This document shows positions 16,438-24,888 of a DNA stretch of 64,000 nucleotides, piece after piece. A program made the translations under genes and the position numbers. The stretch comes from Nocardia mikamii NBRC 108933 (GTDB taxonomy: Bacteria > Actinomycetota > Actinomycetes > Mycobacteriales > Mycobacteriaceae). The stretch spans positions 1 through 64,000 of the forward strand of contig NZ_BDCM01000025.1 of NCBI RefSeq assembly GCF_001613505.1, in the 5' to 3' direction. Numbering within the stretch: the first letter of the stretch is position 1; the number at the start of each line of letters is the position of its first letter. Under the pieces are notes generated by a model. That model was not told the DNA's origin. It was given only the letters and a program-made list of their open reading frames with translations, and searched no databases.

Positions 16438-17691
16438 ATGGGCACCAAGCGAATCGTCTTCATCGGAGCGGCGGGAGAAATGTGCCGGCTCGCTATCGAG
16501 CGGTTCACCGTCGCCGATGGCGACTGGGATCTGGCTCTCTACGACATCCGCCCCGAGCTTCTCGATCAATTGCTGCAGCGACTGCCGGCCGGGCGCGCAA
16601 CCGCCGCACACCTCGATCTGTACGACCGAGAGGGGCTGCGCACGGCAATCGAGGGGGCCGCACTCGTGGTCCTCGGCGCCGGACCGTACACCCGGACCGC
16701 CGGTCCCGTGATGGAGGCGTGCCTGGAGGCCGAGGTGCCCTATCTCGATTTCGACGACGATATCGAAAGCACGCTGCACGCACTGTCTTTGCACGAGGAG
16801 GCCCGAGCGGCCGGGGTGCCGATGTACATCGGCTGCGGTGCGTCGCCGGGCATCACCAATGTGCTGGTGGCCGACGCGGCCGGGGAACTGGATCGAGTCG
16901 ACAACATCGACGTGTACTGGGTGGTGGGCGACGAGCGCGGATCCGTCGGCAGGGCGGTCGTCGACCATATGCTGCGCGTCGCCGCCGGCCCGTGCGTGAC
17001 CTGGGAGAACGGCGGTCCCGTTCTGCACCAGTCCTGGGCGGAGACTCGCTGGACCGAACTGGGCGGCGGGCTGGGACTGACCATGGTGCACGAGACGGCT
17101 CATCCGGAGCCGGTGACATTGCCGCGAAAGTATCCGGATGCCAAGAACATTCGCTGCTTCGGCGGCCTGGATCCAGCACCCTACAACGGCCTGATCCGTG
17201 GCATCGGCCTGGCAGTGCAGACGGGAAAGATGCCGATGGAGAAGGCCATCGACTTCGTCGAAGCTCTGATGACGAACAAGTTCGGCAGCATCCAGGGCTG
17301 GCGCCACGCCCTGTCCGGACTCAGGAACCTCGTACACACCGGCGAGGCGACGCGCACCGAGGTGCTCCAGTTCCTCGTCCTGGCGGCAGCGGGTCATACC
17401 TTTCCGCACAAATCCGCCCTGAAGGTCGAGGTGACCGGCCTCCGAAACGGCCTTCCAGCGGTTGTCAGCCGCCGGACCCCGACGAGTGGACCCGGCACCT
17501 ACCTGTTGACCAATATGGCCGCGGCGACCGGAACCGCCTGCGCCGCCTTCATGGTGGCCGCTCTCGACGAGCAACCCGGCACCCGCGCAGGGGTTTTCAC
17601 GCCTGAGGAATGGGCCGAGCCACAACGGTTCTACAAGGCCCTCGAACGTGTCGGCACCCCGCGCGACGAACTCTTCGACGTCGCGCACTAG
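16438..17691 (+). CDS. Saccharopine dehydrogenase-like NAD(P)-binding protein
   Basis: A 417-residue protein with an N-terminal Rossmann fold (RIVFIGAAGEMCRLAIERFTVADGDWDLALYDIRPELLDQL), the middle motif AALVVLGAGPYTRTAGPVMEACLEAEVPYLDFDDD, and a long C-terminal catalytic-like domain with VPMYIGCGASPGITNVLVADAAGELD. This layout is that of saccharopine dehydrogenase/homospermidine-synthase relatives, which make or break C-N bonds between amino compounds using NAD(P). In bacteria most members have no known substrate. GGAG lies ten bases before the ATG. Next to a flavin amine oxidase it suggests metabolism of an amino or imino intermediate, which is inference. It is 51 bases ahead of the membrane protein. 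Confidence 0.8.
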   Translation: MGTKRIVFIGAAGEMCRLAIERFTVADGDWDLALYDIRPELLDQLLQRLPAGRATAAHLDLYDREGLRTAIEGAALVVLGAGPYTRTAGPVMEACLEAEVPYLDFDDDIESTLHALSLHEEARAAGVPMYIGCGASPGITNVLVADAAGELDRVDNIDVYWVVGDERGSVGRAVVDHMLRVAAGPCVTWENGGPVLHQSWAETRWTELGGGLGLTMVHETAHPEPVTLPRKYPDAKNIRCFGGLDPAPYNGLIRGIGLAVQTGKMPMEKAIDFVEALMTNKFGSIQGWRHALSGLRNLVHTGEATRTEVLQFLVLAAAGHTFPHKSALKVEVTGLRNGLPAVVSRRTPTSGPGTYLLTNMAAATGTACAAFMVAALDEQPGTRAGVFTPEEWAEPQRFYKALERVGTPRDELFDVAH

Positions 17692-17742
17692 CCGCCGCTC
17701 TCGACGAGCCCTGAAACATCAAGCCTGACGACGAGGTTCATC

Positions 17743-18471
17743 ATGGATATCAAAACAACGCTGTATGCAGTCGCCGATCTGTTCATGATCGTCGCCGGGT
17801 TCACCACCGGATGGAAGTTCATCCGGAACTACGGAAATTACCTCCTCGGCCTCGAATGGATCATCGTGGCGAGTTCGGGAACCAATTTCCTCATATTCGG
17901 ACTGGTCGGCGCCGGGGAAACCAGCCCGATGTACCACCTCGCCTTCTTCTTCGACGCATTCTCCCGATCGGTCGGAATCACGGTGATTCTCGTGCTCGGC
18001 CTGATGAAGGTGACACACGGGTTCAAACCGTCGGCCGCCGTCGATATCGGCGTGTTCGGGCTGGCCATCGCCGGCGGACTGATCATGTCCTTTTTCGCCG
18101 ACGATCTCGGTCTGGCCGCGGCGATCTTCTATGTCGTGATGAATGCCCTCACCACTGTGTTCCTGTTCTATTTCGCCTGGCGACTGTGGAACGCAGGTGA
18201 GCACCGCAACGCCATCGCCGTAGCCGTCGTCTCCACCGCGGCCGCAGCGATCGCCGGGATGTACGACTTCTACCGCATCCCCGGCGACGACGATCATCAC
18301 ACGATCTTCTACATCCTCGCCCTCACCACTTGGGCCTGCCAGATGCTCGTGTACTACTTCGGCTATCGCGCGCTGCACAACAGCAACGAGCGAATTACTG
18401 CCGCTTCCTCGGTCTCGAATACGGCGTCGGCTCGCTTTACGGGATATCCGTCTCGGACACAGGCGAATTGA
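17743..18471 (+). CDS. Seven-helix membrane protein of unknown function
   Basis: A 242-residue integral membrane protein with about seven hydrophobic helices (first LYAVADLFMIVAGFTTGW, last IFYILALTTWACQMLVYYFGY) and a short polar tail. Conserved-looking polar residues lie inside helices and loops (SSGTNF, FFFDAFSRSVGITV, GMYDFYRIPGDDDHH). The pattern DDDHH in the last loop could bind metal. It follows the saccharopine-dehydrogenase-like gene closely and is probably co-transcribed. It may be the uptake component or a membrane partner of the enzymes. I do not recognise a named family. Confidence 0.65.
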   Translation: MDIKTTLYAVADLFMIVAGFTTGWKFIRNYGNYLLGLEWIIVASSGTNFLIFGLVGAGETSPMYHLAFFFDAFSRSVGITVILVLGLMKVTHGFKPSAAVDIGVFGLAIAGGLIMSFFADDLGLAAAIFYVVMNALTTVFLFYFAWRLWNAGEHRNAIAVAVVSTAAAAIAGMYDFYRIPGDDDHHTIFYILALTTWACQMLVYYFGYRALHNSNERITAASSVSNTASARFTGYPSRTQAN

Positions 18472-18798
18472 ACTCGGCCGACTGCCGAAGGAAGAGACGG
18501 GCGCGCACCATCTTCGAGCGCGAACTCGCTCGAGCCCATCACGAGAACACCATGAAGTCCTTCGCCTACATCGTCGTCAGGTGGCGACGAGGGTGTTCAT
18601 CTCGGATCCCGGTGCGCACCCGGGAACGGATTTCGTCGCAGCCGTCGGCTGCGTCCATCTCGAGCAGTCGTGGGTGGCCCTGGAACCGGTCGGCCAGAAA
18701 TCCACTGAAGTCACCGTGCCCACCGCGCGCCGAGATCAAGTGCGGGCCGTCCGGGCGGCGTAGCGCGGACCCGAAGCGGGTCGGGGGGCCGGGTGTGG
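18472..18798. other. 327-base gap between converging genes
   Basis: Short open frames are present on both strands. The minus-strand reading from about 18770 to 18566 (HGDFSGFLADRFQGHPRLLE) looks coding-like and ends in a stop, but lies downstream of the PucR stop and has no start of its own. It may be a worn gene tail. No clear terminator found. Confidence 0.3.
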
Positions 18799-19971
18799 TC
18801 AGGCCTCGAGTCGGACGGCGCGCAGCGCCAGGTACAGCTCGGCGGCGGACTTGGGGTCCGAGCAGCGGCGGCCGGTCAGTGTTTCGATCCGGCGCAGCCG
18901 CTGATGGATGGTGTTGCGGTGGTAGTTGAGTCGTTGCGCCACTTCGGTATTGGAGCCGCCGCAGTCGAACCATAGATCGAGCGTGTCGAGCAGAGTGTCG
19001 CGGTCCTCGTCCGGGAGGTCGAGAACGGCACCGAGGACCTCGTGCGCGAGTCCGCGCGCCGCGTCCGGCGCATGGACCAGCACCAGCGGCACCGGCGCGC
19101 TGCCGTAGTCGACCACATCGCAAGTGCCCGGCCGTGCGCAGCGCGCCGTCAGTTCGGCCTCGCGCACGGCCGCGGCGGTACCGCTCAACGCGGAGAAGCT
19201 CCGGCTGACGCCGACGCGCCCGGCTGCGATCTGCCGGAGTCGAGCCAACGCCGATTCCCGGGCGCGCGGGCCACAGAGGCTGACCAATCCGATGCTGACG
19301 CCGGCGTCGTTCTGCCACACCGAATTCAGGTAGGCCACCCGTAGCCGGCGCTCGGCGCCCGGCAACGGATCGACTGTCGGGACACCGGATACGGCGTGGA
19401 TCGCGATGAACAGGCCGGTGCGCGGAAGATGGAGCGTCCGGCTGATTTCCGAGATGGCCGCCGCGTCGGTCTCGCCATGGAACAGCGCATCCAGCAGTGC
19501 GCGGCGATCGGCATCGGCGCGGGCGGTGCGCTCGGCGAGGTAGCCGGTGTAGGCGTTGGCGGCGGCGCTCGAGTAGTCGTCGATCAGCCGCCAGACCTCC
19601 GACCCCAGCGACAGCACCGTGTCGCCGCTCGCCGCGGCGAGTGAACGTTCCCAGATCAGCCGCCCGGCCAGCCGATAGGCGTGCAGGAGCGCCGCGAGCG
19701 GGACACCGAGTTCGGCTTTGGTGCGACCGACATCGGCAGCGGCCCGTAACCGCCGCCCGCCCACCCCGGCGAGCTGGCCGAGCACCGCGACCATATTGTC
19801 GTGCACAGCCGCGTGCAGCAACGGTTCCGGCACGGCAGTGGTCTCCGCGTAGGCGTGGTCTCCGGTGCGGATGCGCTCGACCAGTTCGCTCGTGAGGTCG
19901 TCGACCCTTTCGAGCAAGGTGCGAGCCACCGCTTCGGACCCGTTCGCGGCTGGTCCGATCAGGGTTGGCAT
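18799..19971 (-). CDS. PucR-family transcriptional regulator
   Basis: A 390-residue regulator with an N-terminal helical region (VARTLLERVDDLTSELVERIRTGDHAYAET), a central GGDEF-like degenerate domain common to this family, and a C-terminal PucR helix-turn-helix: LLDTLDLWFDCGGSNTEVAQRLNYHRNTIHQRLRRIETLTGR. Such proteins usually activate neighbouring catabolic genes. The frame is open 45 codons further upstream, but the ATG at 19971 begins the recognisable domain. It is divergent from the GMC oxidoreductase gene, with a perfect inverted repeat between them, so the GMC/aldehyde dehydrogenase pair is its probable target. Confidence 0.85.
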   Translation of the reverse strand: MPTLIGPAANGSEAVARTLLERVDDLTSELVERIRTGDHAYAETTAVPEPLLHAAVHDNMVAVLGQLAGVGGRRLRAAADVGRTKAELGVPLAALLHAYRLAGRLIWERSLAAASGDTVLSLGSEVWRLIDDYSSAAANAYTGYLAERTARADADRRALLDALFHGETDAAAISEISRTLHLPRTGLFIAIHAVSGVPTVDPLPGAERRLRVAYLNSVWQNDAGVSIGLVSLCGPRARESALARLRQIAAGRVGVSRSFSALSGTAAAVREAELTARCARPGTCDVVDYGSAPVPLVLVHAPDAARGLAHEVLGAVLDLPDEDRDTLLDTLDLWFDCGGSNTEVAQRLNYHRNTIHQRLRRIETLTGRRCSDPKSAAELYLALRAVRLEA

Positions 19972-20004
19972 GAGTCGATGGTACGAAAATCGACGAGCCC
20001 CGGT

Positions 20005-20020
20005 GTGTGCTGGAGCACAC
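20005..20020. promoter_or_regulatory. Inverted repeat in the PucR/GMC divergent region
   Basis: GTGTGCT-GG-AGCACAC is a perfect 16-base inverted repeat, 34 bases upstream of the PucR start and about 130 before the GMC gene. Its place suggests an operator for the PucR protein; no direct evidence. Confidence 0.4.
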
Positions 20021-20146
20021 TCGCCCGCCGCCGAACCGGCGACCCGGGCACATGGTGCACCCCCCGCTCCGGCCTGCACCATCGACTCGTCAGTGATCTG
20101 GGCCATATCGGCCCGTATACGTAGCGAATCGAAATGAGGTGCCGTC

Positions 20147-21709
20147 GTGTACGACTACGTCGTCGTAGGCGCAGGTTCGGCCGGCTGTGTGCTGGCTGCC
20201 CGGTTGTCCGAGAACCCCGATGTCCAGGTTGCCCTGATCGAGGCCGGGCCACGCGACACCGCCGAGGAGATTCATATCCCCGTCGCCTTCCCGGCGTTGT
20301 TCAAGAGTGCGCTGGACTGGGATCTCGACACCGAACCCGAGGCCGGACTGTACGGGCGCCGCGCCTATCTGCCCCGAGGCCGGATGCTCGGCGGTTCCAG
20401 CTCGATGAACGCGATGATCTACATTCGCGGCGCCCGCGCCGACTACGACGGGTGGGCGGCCGCCGGCGCCGAGGGCTGGAGCTACGACGAAGTCCTGCCG
20501 TACTTCCTGCGGGCCGAGGACAACGAGCGCGGCAAGGACGCCTATCACAATGTCGGCGGCCCCCTGTCGGTCAGCGACGGCCGATCGGTCAACCCGCTCG
20601 GTGAGGCCTTCCTCGCCGCGGCCGAGCAGGCCGGTTTCGGCCGCAACGACGACTTCAACGGGGCGACGCAAATCGGGGTCGGCCGCTACCAGCTGACGCA
20701 GCGATACGGTATGCGCTGCAGCGCATCCGTCGCGTATCTGCACCCGGCACTCGAGCGGCCCAATCTGACGGTCATCACCGATACGCTCGCCCACAAGGTC
20801 GTGTTCGACGGCGGCCGCGCGACCGGAGTCCTGGTCGGTCGCGGCACCGAGACGGAACTCATCGCCGCCCGTCGCGAGGTGGTGTTGTCGGCTGGGGCCT
20901 ACGGTTCGGCACAGTTGCTGTTGCTGTCCGGCGTGGGGCCCGCGGAGTCCATCGCGCCCTTCGGTATCGAGGTCCTGCGCGAACTGCCGGTCGGGCAGAA
21001 CCTGCAGGACCACCCGGCGGTGTTCCTGAACTTCCGCACCGATCGGGAATCACTGATGACCGCACTGTCACCGGAGAACCTGGCATTGCTGCAGACCGAA
21101 GCCCGCGGCCCGTTGACCTCGAACGTCGGAGAGGCGGGCGGCTTCTTCGAAACCCGGCCCGGCCTCGCGGGACCGGATGTGCAGTTCCACCAGGCGCCCG
21201 CGCTGTTCTACGACGAGGGCATGGGGCCGCTGCTCGCGCACGGCTTCGGATTCGGCCCGTGTGTGATCAATCCGACCAGCCGGGGCGAGGTGACGCTGCG
21301 GTCGGCCGATCCCGCTACCGCGCCGCGCATCCGGCACAACTACTTCGACACCGAGGCCGATCGGGCCGCCATGGTCGCGGGCCTGCGAATCGGGCTCGAC
21401 ATCGCCGCCCAGCCTGCCCTGCGCGAGGTCACGTCCGGCGAATTCAGTGTTCCCGCTTCCGATTCCGACGAGGATCTGCTCGACTTCGCGCGCCGCACCG
21501 CCCAGACGCTGTATCACCCGACTTCGACCTGCGCGATCGGCTCGGTCGTCGACCCGCAGCTGCGGGTGCTGGGATTGGAAGGGTTGCGGGTCGCCGACGC
21601 ATCGGTCATGCCGGCCGTCGTGCGCGGTAACACCAATGCCCCGACCATCATGATCGCGGAGAAGGCCGCCGATCTGATCGCCGCCGACCTCGAGGGTGCG
21701 CGTCGATGA
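20147..21709 (+). CDS. GMC-family FAD-dependent alcohol oxidoreductase (choline dehydrogenase-like)
   Basis: A 520-residue flavoenzyme. The FAD-binding start DYVVVGAGSAGCVLAARLSENPDVQVALIEAGP, the GMC signature 1 region GRMLGGSSSMNAMIYIRGARADYDGWAA, signature 2 VVLSAGAYGSAQLLLLSGVGP, and the C-terminal catalytic segment TLYHPTSTCAIG with VVRGNTNAPTIMIAEKAADLI are all present. The His of YHPTSTC and the Asn of NTNAPT are the usual active-site pair. It oxidises a primary or secondary alcohol to aldehyde or ketone; the substrate is open. The GTG start follows GAGG, and its stop overlaps the aldehyde dehydrogenase start by four bases, so the two form a unit. Confidence 0.9.
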   Translation: MYDYVVVGAGSAGCVLAARLSENPDVQVALIEAGPRDTAEEIHIPVAFPALFKSALDWDLDTEPEAGLYGRRAYLPRGRMLGGSSSMNAMIYIRGARADYDGWAAAGAEGWSYDEVLPYFLRAEDNERGKDAYHNVGGPLSVSDGRSVNPLGEAFLAAAEQAGFGRNDDFNGATQIGVGRYQLTQRYGMRCSASVAYLHPALERPNLTVITDTLAHKVVFDGGRATGVLVGRGTETELIAARREVVLSAGAYGSAQLLLLSGVGPAESIAPFGIEVLRELPVGQNLQDHPAVFLNFRTDRESLMTALSPENLALLQTEARGPLTSNVGEAGGFFETRPGLAGPDVQFHQAPALFYDEGMGPLLAHGFGFGPCVINPTSRGEVTLRSADPATAPRIRHNYFDTEADRAAMVAGLRIGLDIAAQPALREVTSGEFSVPASDSDEDLLDFARRTAQTLYHPTSTCAIGSVVDPQLRVLGLEGLRVADASVMPAVVRGNTNAPTIMIAEKAADLIAADLEGARR

Positions 21710-23403
21710 GCCGCGCAGTGACCTCTACCGTCGACACCGCGATCGCCGCCCTGCGCGTCGGCGAAAAGACCTGGAGCGCCACCGATCTGGCGCAACGCCG
21801 GCTGCTGCTCGAACAACTGCACGCCGCCACCGCGGCGCACGCGCAGGAATGGGTGGATATCGCCGCCGGCATCAAGGGCCTGCCGGCCGATTCACCGCTG
21901 TTGGGCGAGGAATGGGTGAGCGGTCCGTACTCGCTGCTCACCGGAGCCGCCGCGCTCGCCGAGAGTGTGCGCGCACTGGAGAGCGGGCGCAGTCCCGTCG
22001 ACGGGTATCCGATTCGATCGGCGCCCGGCGGCCGGGTGGCCGTCGATGTCTTCCCGCACGGACTGTTCGATCGGTTGTTGCTCAACGGTTTTCGCGCCGA
22101 GGTCTGGTCGCGGCCCGGAGTCGATGCGCAGACGTTGCGCGCTCGATCGGGGCTGGGACAGCGGACGCCCCGCAGTACCGGCGGAATCGGTGTGGTGCTG
22201 GGCGCGGGCAACATCTTCTCGATCGCGCCGCTGGATGTGCTGTATCAGTTGTTCGCCGACAACCGTGTCGTCGCGCTGAAACTCAATCCGATCACCGATC
22301 CCCTGCTGCCCGTCCTGGAGCGGATCTTCGCACCGGCGATCGAGCGCGGCCTCGTGCGCATCCTCACCGGCGGCGCCGACGTCGGCGCGGCGCTGGTGAA
22401 CCACCCCGAAGTCACCGCGGTGCACATGACCGGCAGTGCCGCCACCCACGACGCGATCGTCTGGGGCACCGGCCGCGCCGGTGCACAGCGGAAGGCGAGC
22501 GGACAACCGTTGCTCGACAAACCGATCAGCAGCGAACTCGGCGGTGTCTCACCGACGATCGTGGTTCCGGGGCGCTGGTCGAACGCCGATTTGCGTTTCC
22601 AGGCCGAACATCTGGCGACACAGCGGCTGCACAACAACGGCTACAACTGCGTCGCCGCGCAAGTGGCCGTCATCAGCGCCGACTGGCCGCAGAAGCAACG
22701 TTTCCTCGAGGAACTGCGCGCCGCGATCGAGCGGACGCCCCAGCGGGCGGACTACTACCCCGGCTCTCACGACCGGGTGGCCGCCGCACGCACAACCTAC
22801 CCGCAGGCCCAGGCGATCGGCCCGCGCACACTGATCGAGGGGCTGGTGCCGACCCGCGGCGAGCCCGCCCTGCACACGGAGTATTTCGCGCCGGTACTCG
22901 GCGTCATCGAAATACCCGGCCCCGCAGGCAGTTTCCTCGCCGAAGCAGTGCGGGTGTGCAACGACGAGTTCGAGGGCACGCTCGGCGTCAACCTCATCTC
23001 ACATCCGCGCACCATCAAAGCGCTCGGGAACGAATTCGACACGGCTGTAGCGACTTTGCGCTACGGGACGGTCGCGGTCAACGCCTGGACCGGATTGGGC
23101 TATCTGACCGCCCGGGCCACCTGGGGAGCCTTCCCCGGCCACACCCTCGACGACATCCAGAGTGGTATCGGCGTCGTGCACAACGGCTTGCTGATACCCG
23201 AGCCCGAGCGCACCATCGTGTACGGACCGTTCCGGCCGGCGCCACGCTCCATCGTCAACGGCGAATTCACGCTCTCGCCGAGACCGCCGTGGTTCGTGAC
23301 CAACCGCACCGCCGCGACCACCCTGCGGCGGCTCACCCGGTTCGCCGCGAAACCTGGGTTCACGCATCTCCCAGGCATTTTCGCCTCCGCGCTGCGCGGC
23401 TGA
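21706..23403 (+). CDS. Aldehyde dehydrogenase-superfamily protein
   Basis: A 565-residue protein, longer than the usual 480-500. The aldehyde dehydrogenase core is visible: NAD-binding GGIGVVLGAGNIFSIAPLDVLYQLFADNRVVALKLNP, the glutamate segment PISSELGGVSPTIVVPG and the catalytic cysteine in HNNGYNCVAAQVAVI. An N-terminal extension of about 140 residues and a C-terminal tail rich in basic residues are unlike standard enzymes and belong to a divergent subgroup. Overlap with the GMC gene by ATGA argues that it oxidises the aldehyde the GMC enzyme produces. A perfect hairpin follows the stop. Confidence 0.85.
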   Translation: MSRAVTSTVDTAIAALRVGEKTWSATDLAQRRLLLEQLHAATAAHAQEWVDIAAGIKGLPADSPLLGEEWVSGPYSLLTGAAALAESVRALESGRSPVDGYPIRSAPGGRVAVDVFPHGLFDRLLLNGFRAEVWSRPGVDAQTLRARSGLGQRTPRSTGGIGVVLGAGNIFSIAPLDVLYQLFADNRVVALKLNPITDPLLPVLERIFAPAIERGLVRILTGGADVGAALVNHPEVTAVHMTGSAATHDAIVWGTGRAGAQRKASGQPLLDKPISSELGGVSPTIVVPGRWSNADLRFQAEHLATQRLHNNGYNCVAAQVAVISADWPQKQRFLEELRAAIERTPQRADYYPGSHDRVAAARTTYPQAQAIGPRTLIEGLVPTRGEPALHTEYFAPVLGVIEIPGPAGSFLAEAVRVCNDEFEGTLGVNLISHPRTIKALGNEFDTAVATLRYGTVAVNAWTGLGYLTARATWGAFPGHTLDDIQSGIGVVHNGLLIPEPERTIVYGPFRPAPRSIVNGEFTLSPRPPWFVTNRTAATTLRRLTRFAAKPGFTHLPGIFASALRG

Positions 23404-23422
23404 CGATCGTTGCGAACACAGA

Positions 23423-23456
23423 ACGTGCAGGCGGGGCCCTCGGCCCGCCTGCACGT
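23423..23456. terminator. Bidirectional hairpin between converging genes
   Basis: Arms ACGTGCAGGCGGG (23423-23435) and CCCGCCTGCACGT (23444-23456) are perfect 13-base inverted repeats around an eight-base loop. They sit between the aldehyde dehydrogenase stop and the end of the converging PucR gene. No T-tract. Confidence 0.7.
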
Positions 23457-23517
23457 CCTGCGGCGTTACTGGTCGCCAGCAGTCGAGCGTCGGCACAGGG
23501 GTGCCGGACTGACGAAC

Positions 23518-24762
23518 TCAGGGCCGAGTCAGCACGCGCGAACCGATTCGATGGGCGAGTTCGAGCGCGAGTTCCACCGCCAGGCGCCGCTGCGCCGGCG
23601 GACAGCCGAGTAGCTCGGTCGCCCGGGCGACGCGCTGCAGCACCGTATTCCGGTGGGTGTGCAGGCGGGCCGCGGTACGGGGACCGTTCTCGGCCTCGTC
23701 GAGGTACACCCGCAGTGTCTCGCGCAGCCGCGCCGCGCCGGGCGTATCGGCGGCGAGGGGGCCCAGTGTGGTGGCGACGAATTCAGCTGCGCGGTTCAGA
23801 TCTCGAGCAGCCAGGTCGGCGACTTCCAGCTCGCGGTAGCGGGTGAGCCGAGGCCCGCCGGGATGACCGGCGAGCAGATTGTGCATGGCCAGGGCCGCCT
23901 CGTGCGAGCGCCGGAAGCCGGCGATCCCGGCGCGCGTCGGTCCGACCGCGACGCGAATATCGGGATGGGCTCGATCGAGCGCCTCGCGCAGGATTTCGGT
24001 GTCGGGCTCGGCATCGGTACCCAGCCACGCCCAGAGCGTGGAACTGCCGGCGGAGAGCATGAGAAGACGGACACCGACGGCGCGAGCCAGCATGGTTGCC
24101 GCCGATTCCAGCGCGCCCTGCACCTCCCCGGTCGGCTGCGTCCACAGGATGAGCGCGGTATGACGGCGTCCGAGTTCATAACCCAGCCGCTCTCCCGCCC
24201 GGCGGCTGTCGATAGGGGCGCCGTCGAGGACCAGCCGGATCGCCTCCGCGCGCCTGGCCAGAGCACCGCCCAGAACCTCCTCGCGTTCCCGCTGCGCCTC
24301 GGCGATGACGCGCCCGATGACGTGATCGACGTATTCGAAGATGCGTTGCGAGGAGATCTCGAGCAGCGCGACGAGCTGTGGTCCGGCACCGACGATATCG
24401 GTGGCGTGCGCCAGGTAGAAGCGCCAGGCCGTGTTCTGTCCGCGCCGGTAGGACTGGAAGATCACATCGAGGTCCATTCCGCGCCGGGCGACGGTGCGGG
24501 CGACATCGAGCGCTTCGGGCGGCACATCGATCGGTCCCGGCGCGGCGTCGCGCCGCGCGAGCATGGTCAACAGCCGCACGGCGTTGGCGCGGTTGCTGGC
24601 CGACATATCCGCGACGAGCGCGGCATCGGCGCCGACCATCGGCGACAATTCGATCTCCGCGGCGTCCATCTCGGCGACGAGCCGGTCCAGATCGGCAAGC
24701 ATCGCTTCGGCCACCCGTCCCATCTGTTCGACGAGCTCCGGAGCGGCGATCGAACCATTCAT
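23518..24762 (-). CDS. PucR-family transcriptional regulator
   Basis: A 414-residue regulator with an N-terminal helical sensor region (ELVEQMGRVAEAMLADLDRLVAEMDAAEIELSPMV), the degenerate cyclase-like middle domain, and the C-terminal PucR helix-turn-helix RLRETLRVYLDEAENGPRTAARLHTHRNTVLQRVARATELLG. The ATG at 24762 is preferred over a start 12 codons earlier because it begins the conserved region. It is divergent from the Baeyer-Villiger monooxygenase gene across about 125 bases and is its likely activator. It is only distantly similar to the other PucR protein in the window. Confidence 0.85.
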   Translation of the reverse strand: MNGSIAAPELVEQMGRVAEAMLADLDRLVAEMDAAEIELSPMVGADAALVADMSASNRANAVRLLTMLARRDAAPGPIDVPPEALDVARTVARRGMDLDVIFQSYRRGQNTAWRFYLAHATDIVGAGPQLVALLEISSQRIFEYVDHVIGRVIAEAQREREEVLGGALARRAEAIRLVLDGAPIDSRRAGERLGYELGRRHTALILWTQPTGEVQGALESAATMLARAVGVRLLMLSAGSSTLWAWLGTDAEPDTEILREALDRAHPDIRVAVGPTRAGIAGFRRSHEAALAMHNLLAGHPGGPRLTRYRELEVADLAARDLNRAAEFVATTLGPLAADTPGAARLRETLRVYLDEAENGPRTAARLHTHRNTVLQRVARATELLGCPPAQRRLAVELALELAHRIGSRVLTRP

Positions 24763-24888
24763 GTCAGCCAGTGTGCGACGGCACATAATCGTGCGCAAAT
24801 CCCGGTCCTGCGGACATACCGCGGCAGCGGCCGCAGTTCTAGCGTGAACGTCATCACAGCCCGCCCGACCTGCGGTCAGGAGATTTCA

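Noticed and set aside
15577-17688. 703-codon minus-strand frame and a 644-codon plus-strand frame at 15672-17606
   Set aside because: Both overlap the amine-oxidase-like and saccharopine-dehydrogenase-like genes, which have clear motifs, while these frames have none.
18566-20053. 495-codon minus-strand frame over the PucR gene
   Set aside because: A shadow frame with high arginine; the PucR helix-turn-helix is in the neighbouring frame. Only its last part lies in the gap and was noted there.
21696-23846. 716-codon plus-strand frame over the aldehyde dehydrogenase gene
   Set aside because: Arginine-rich shadow in a different frame; the aldehyde dehydrogenase motifs are in the frame starting at 21706.
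23653-24888. Upstream extension of the Baeyer-Villiger monooxygenase frame to 915 residues
   Set aside because: The extension runs antisense through the PucR gene and has no domain. A good ribosome site precedes the GTG at 24889.
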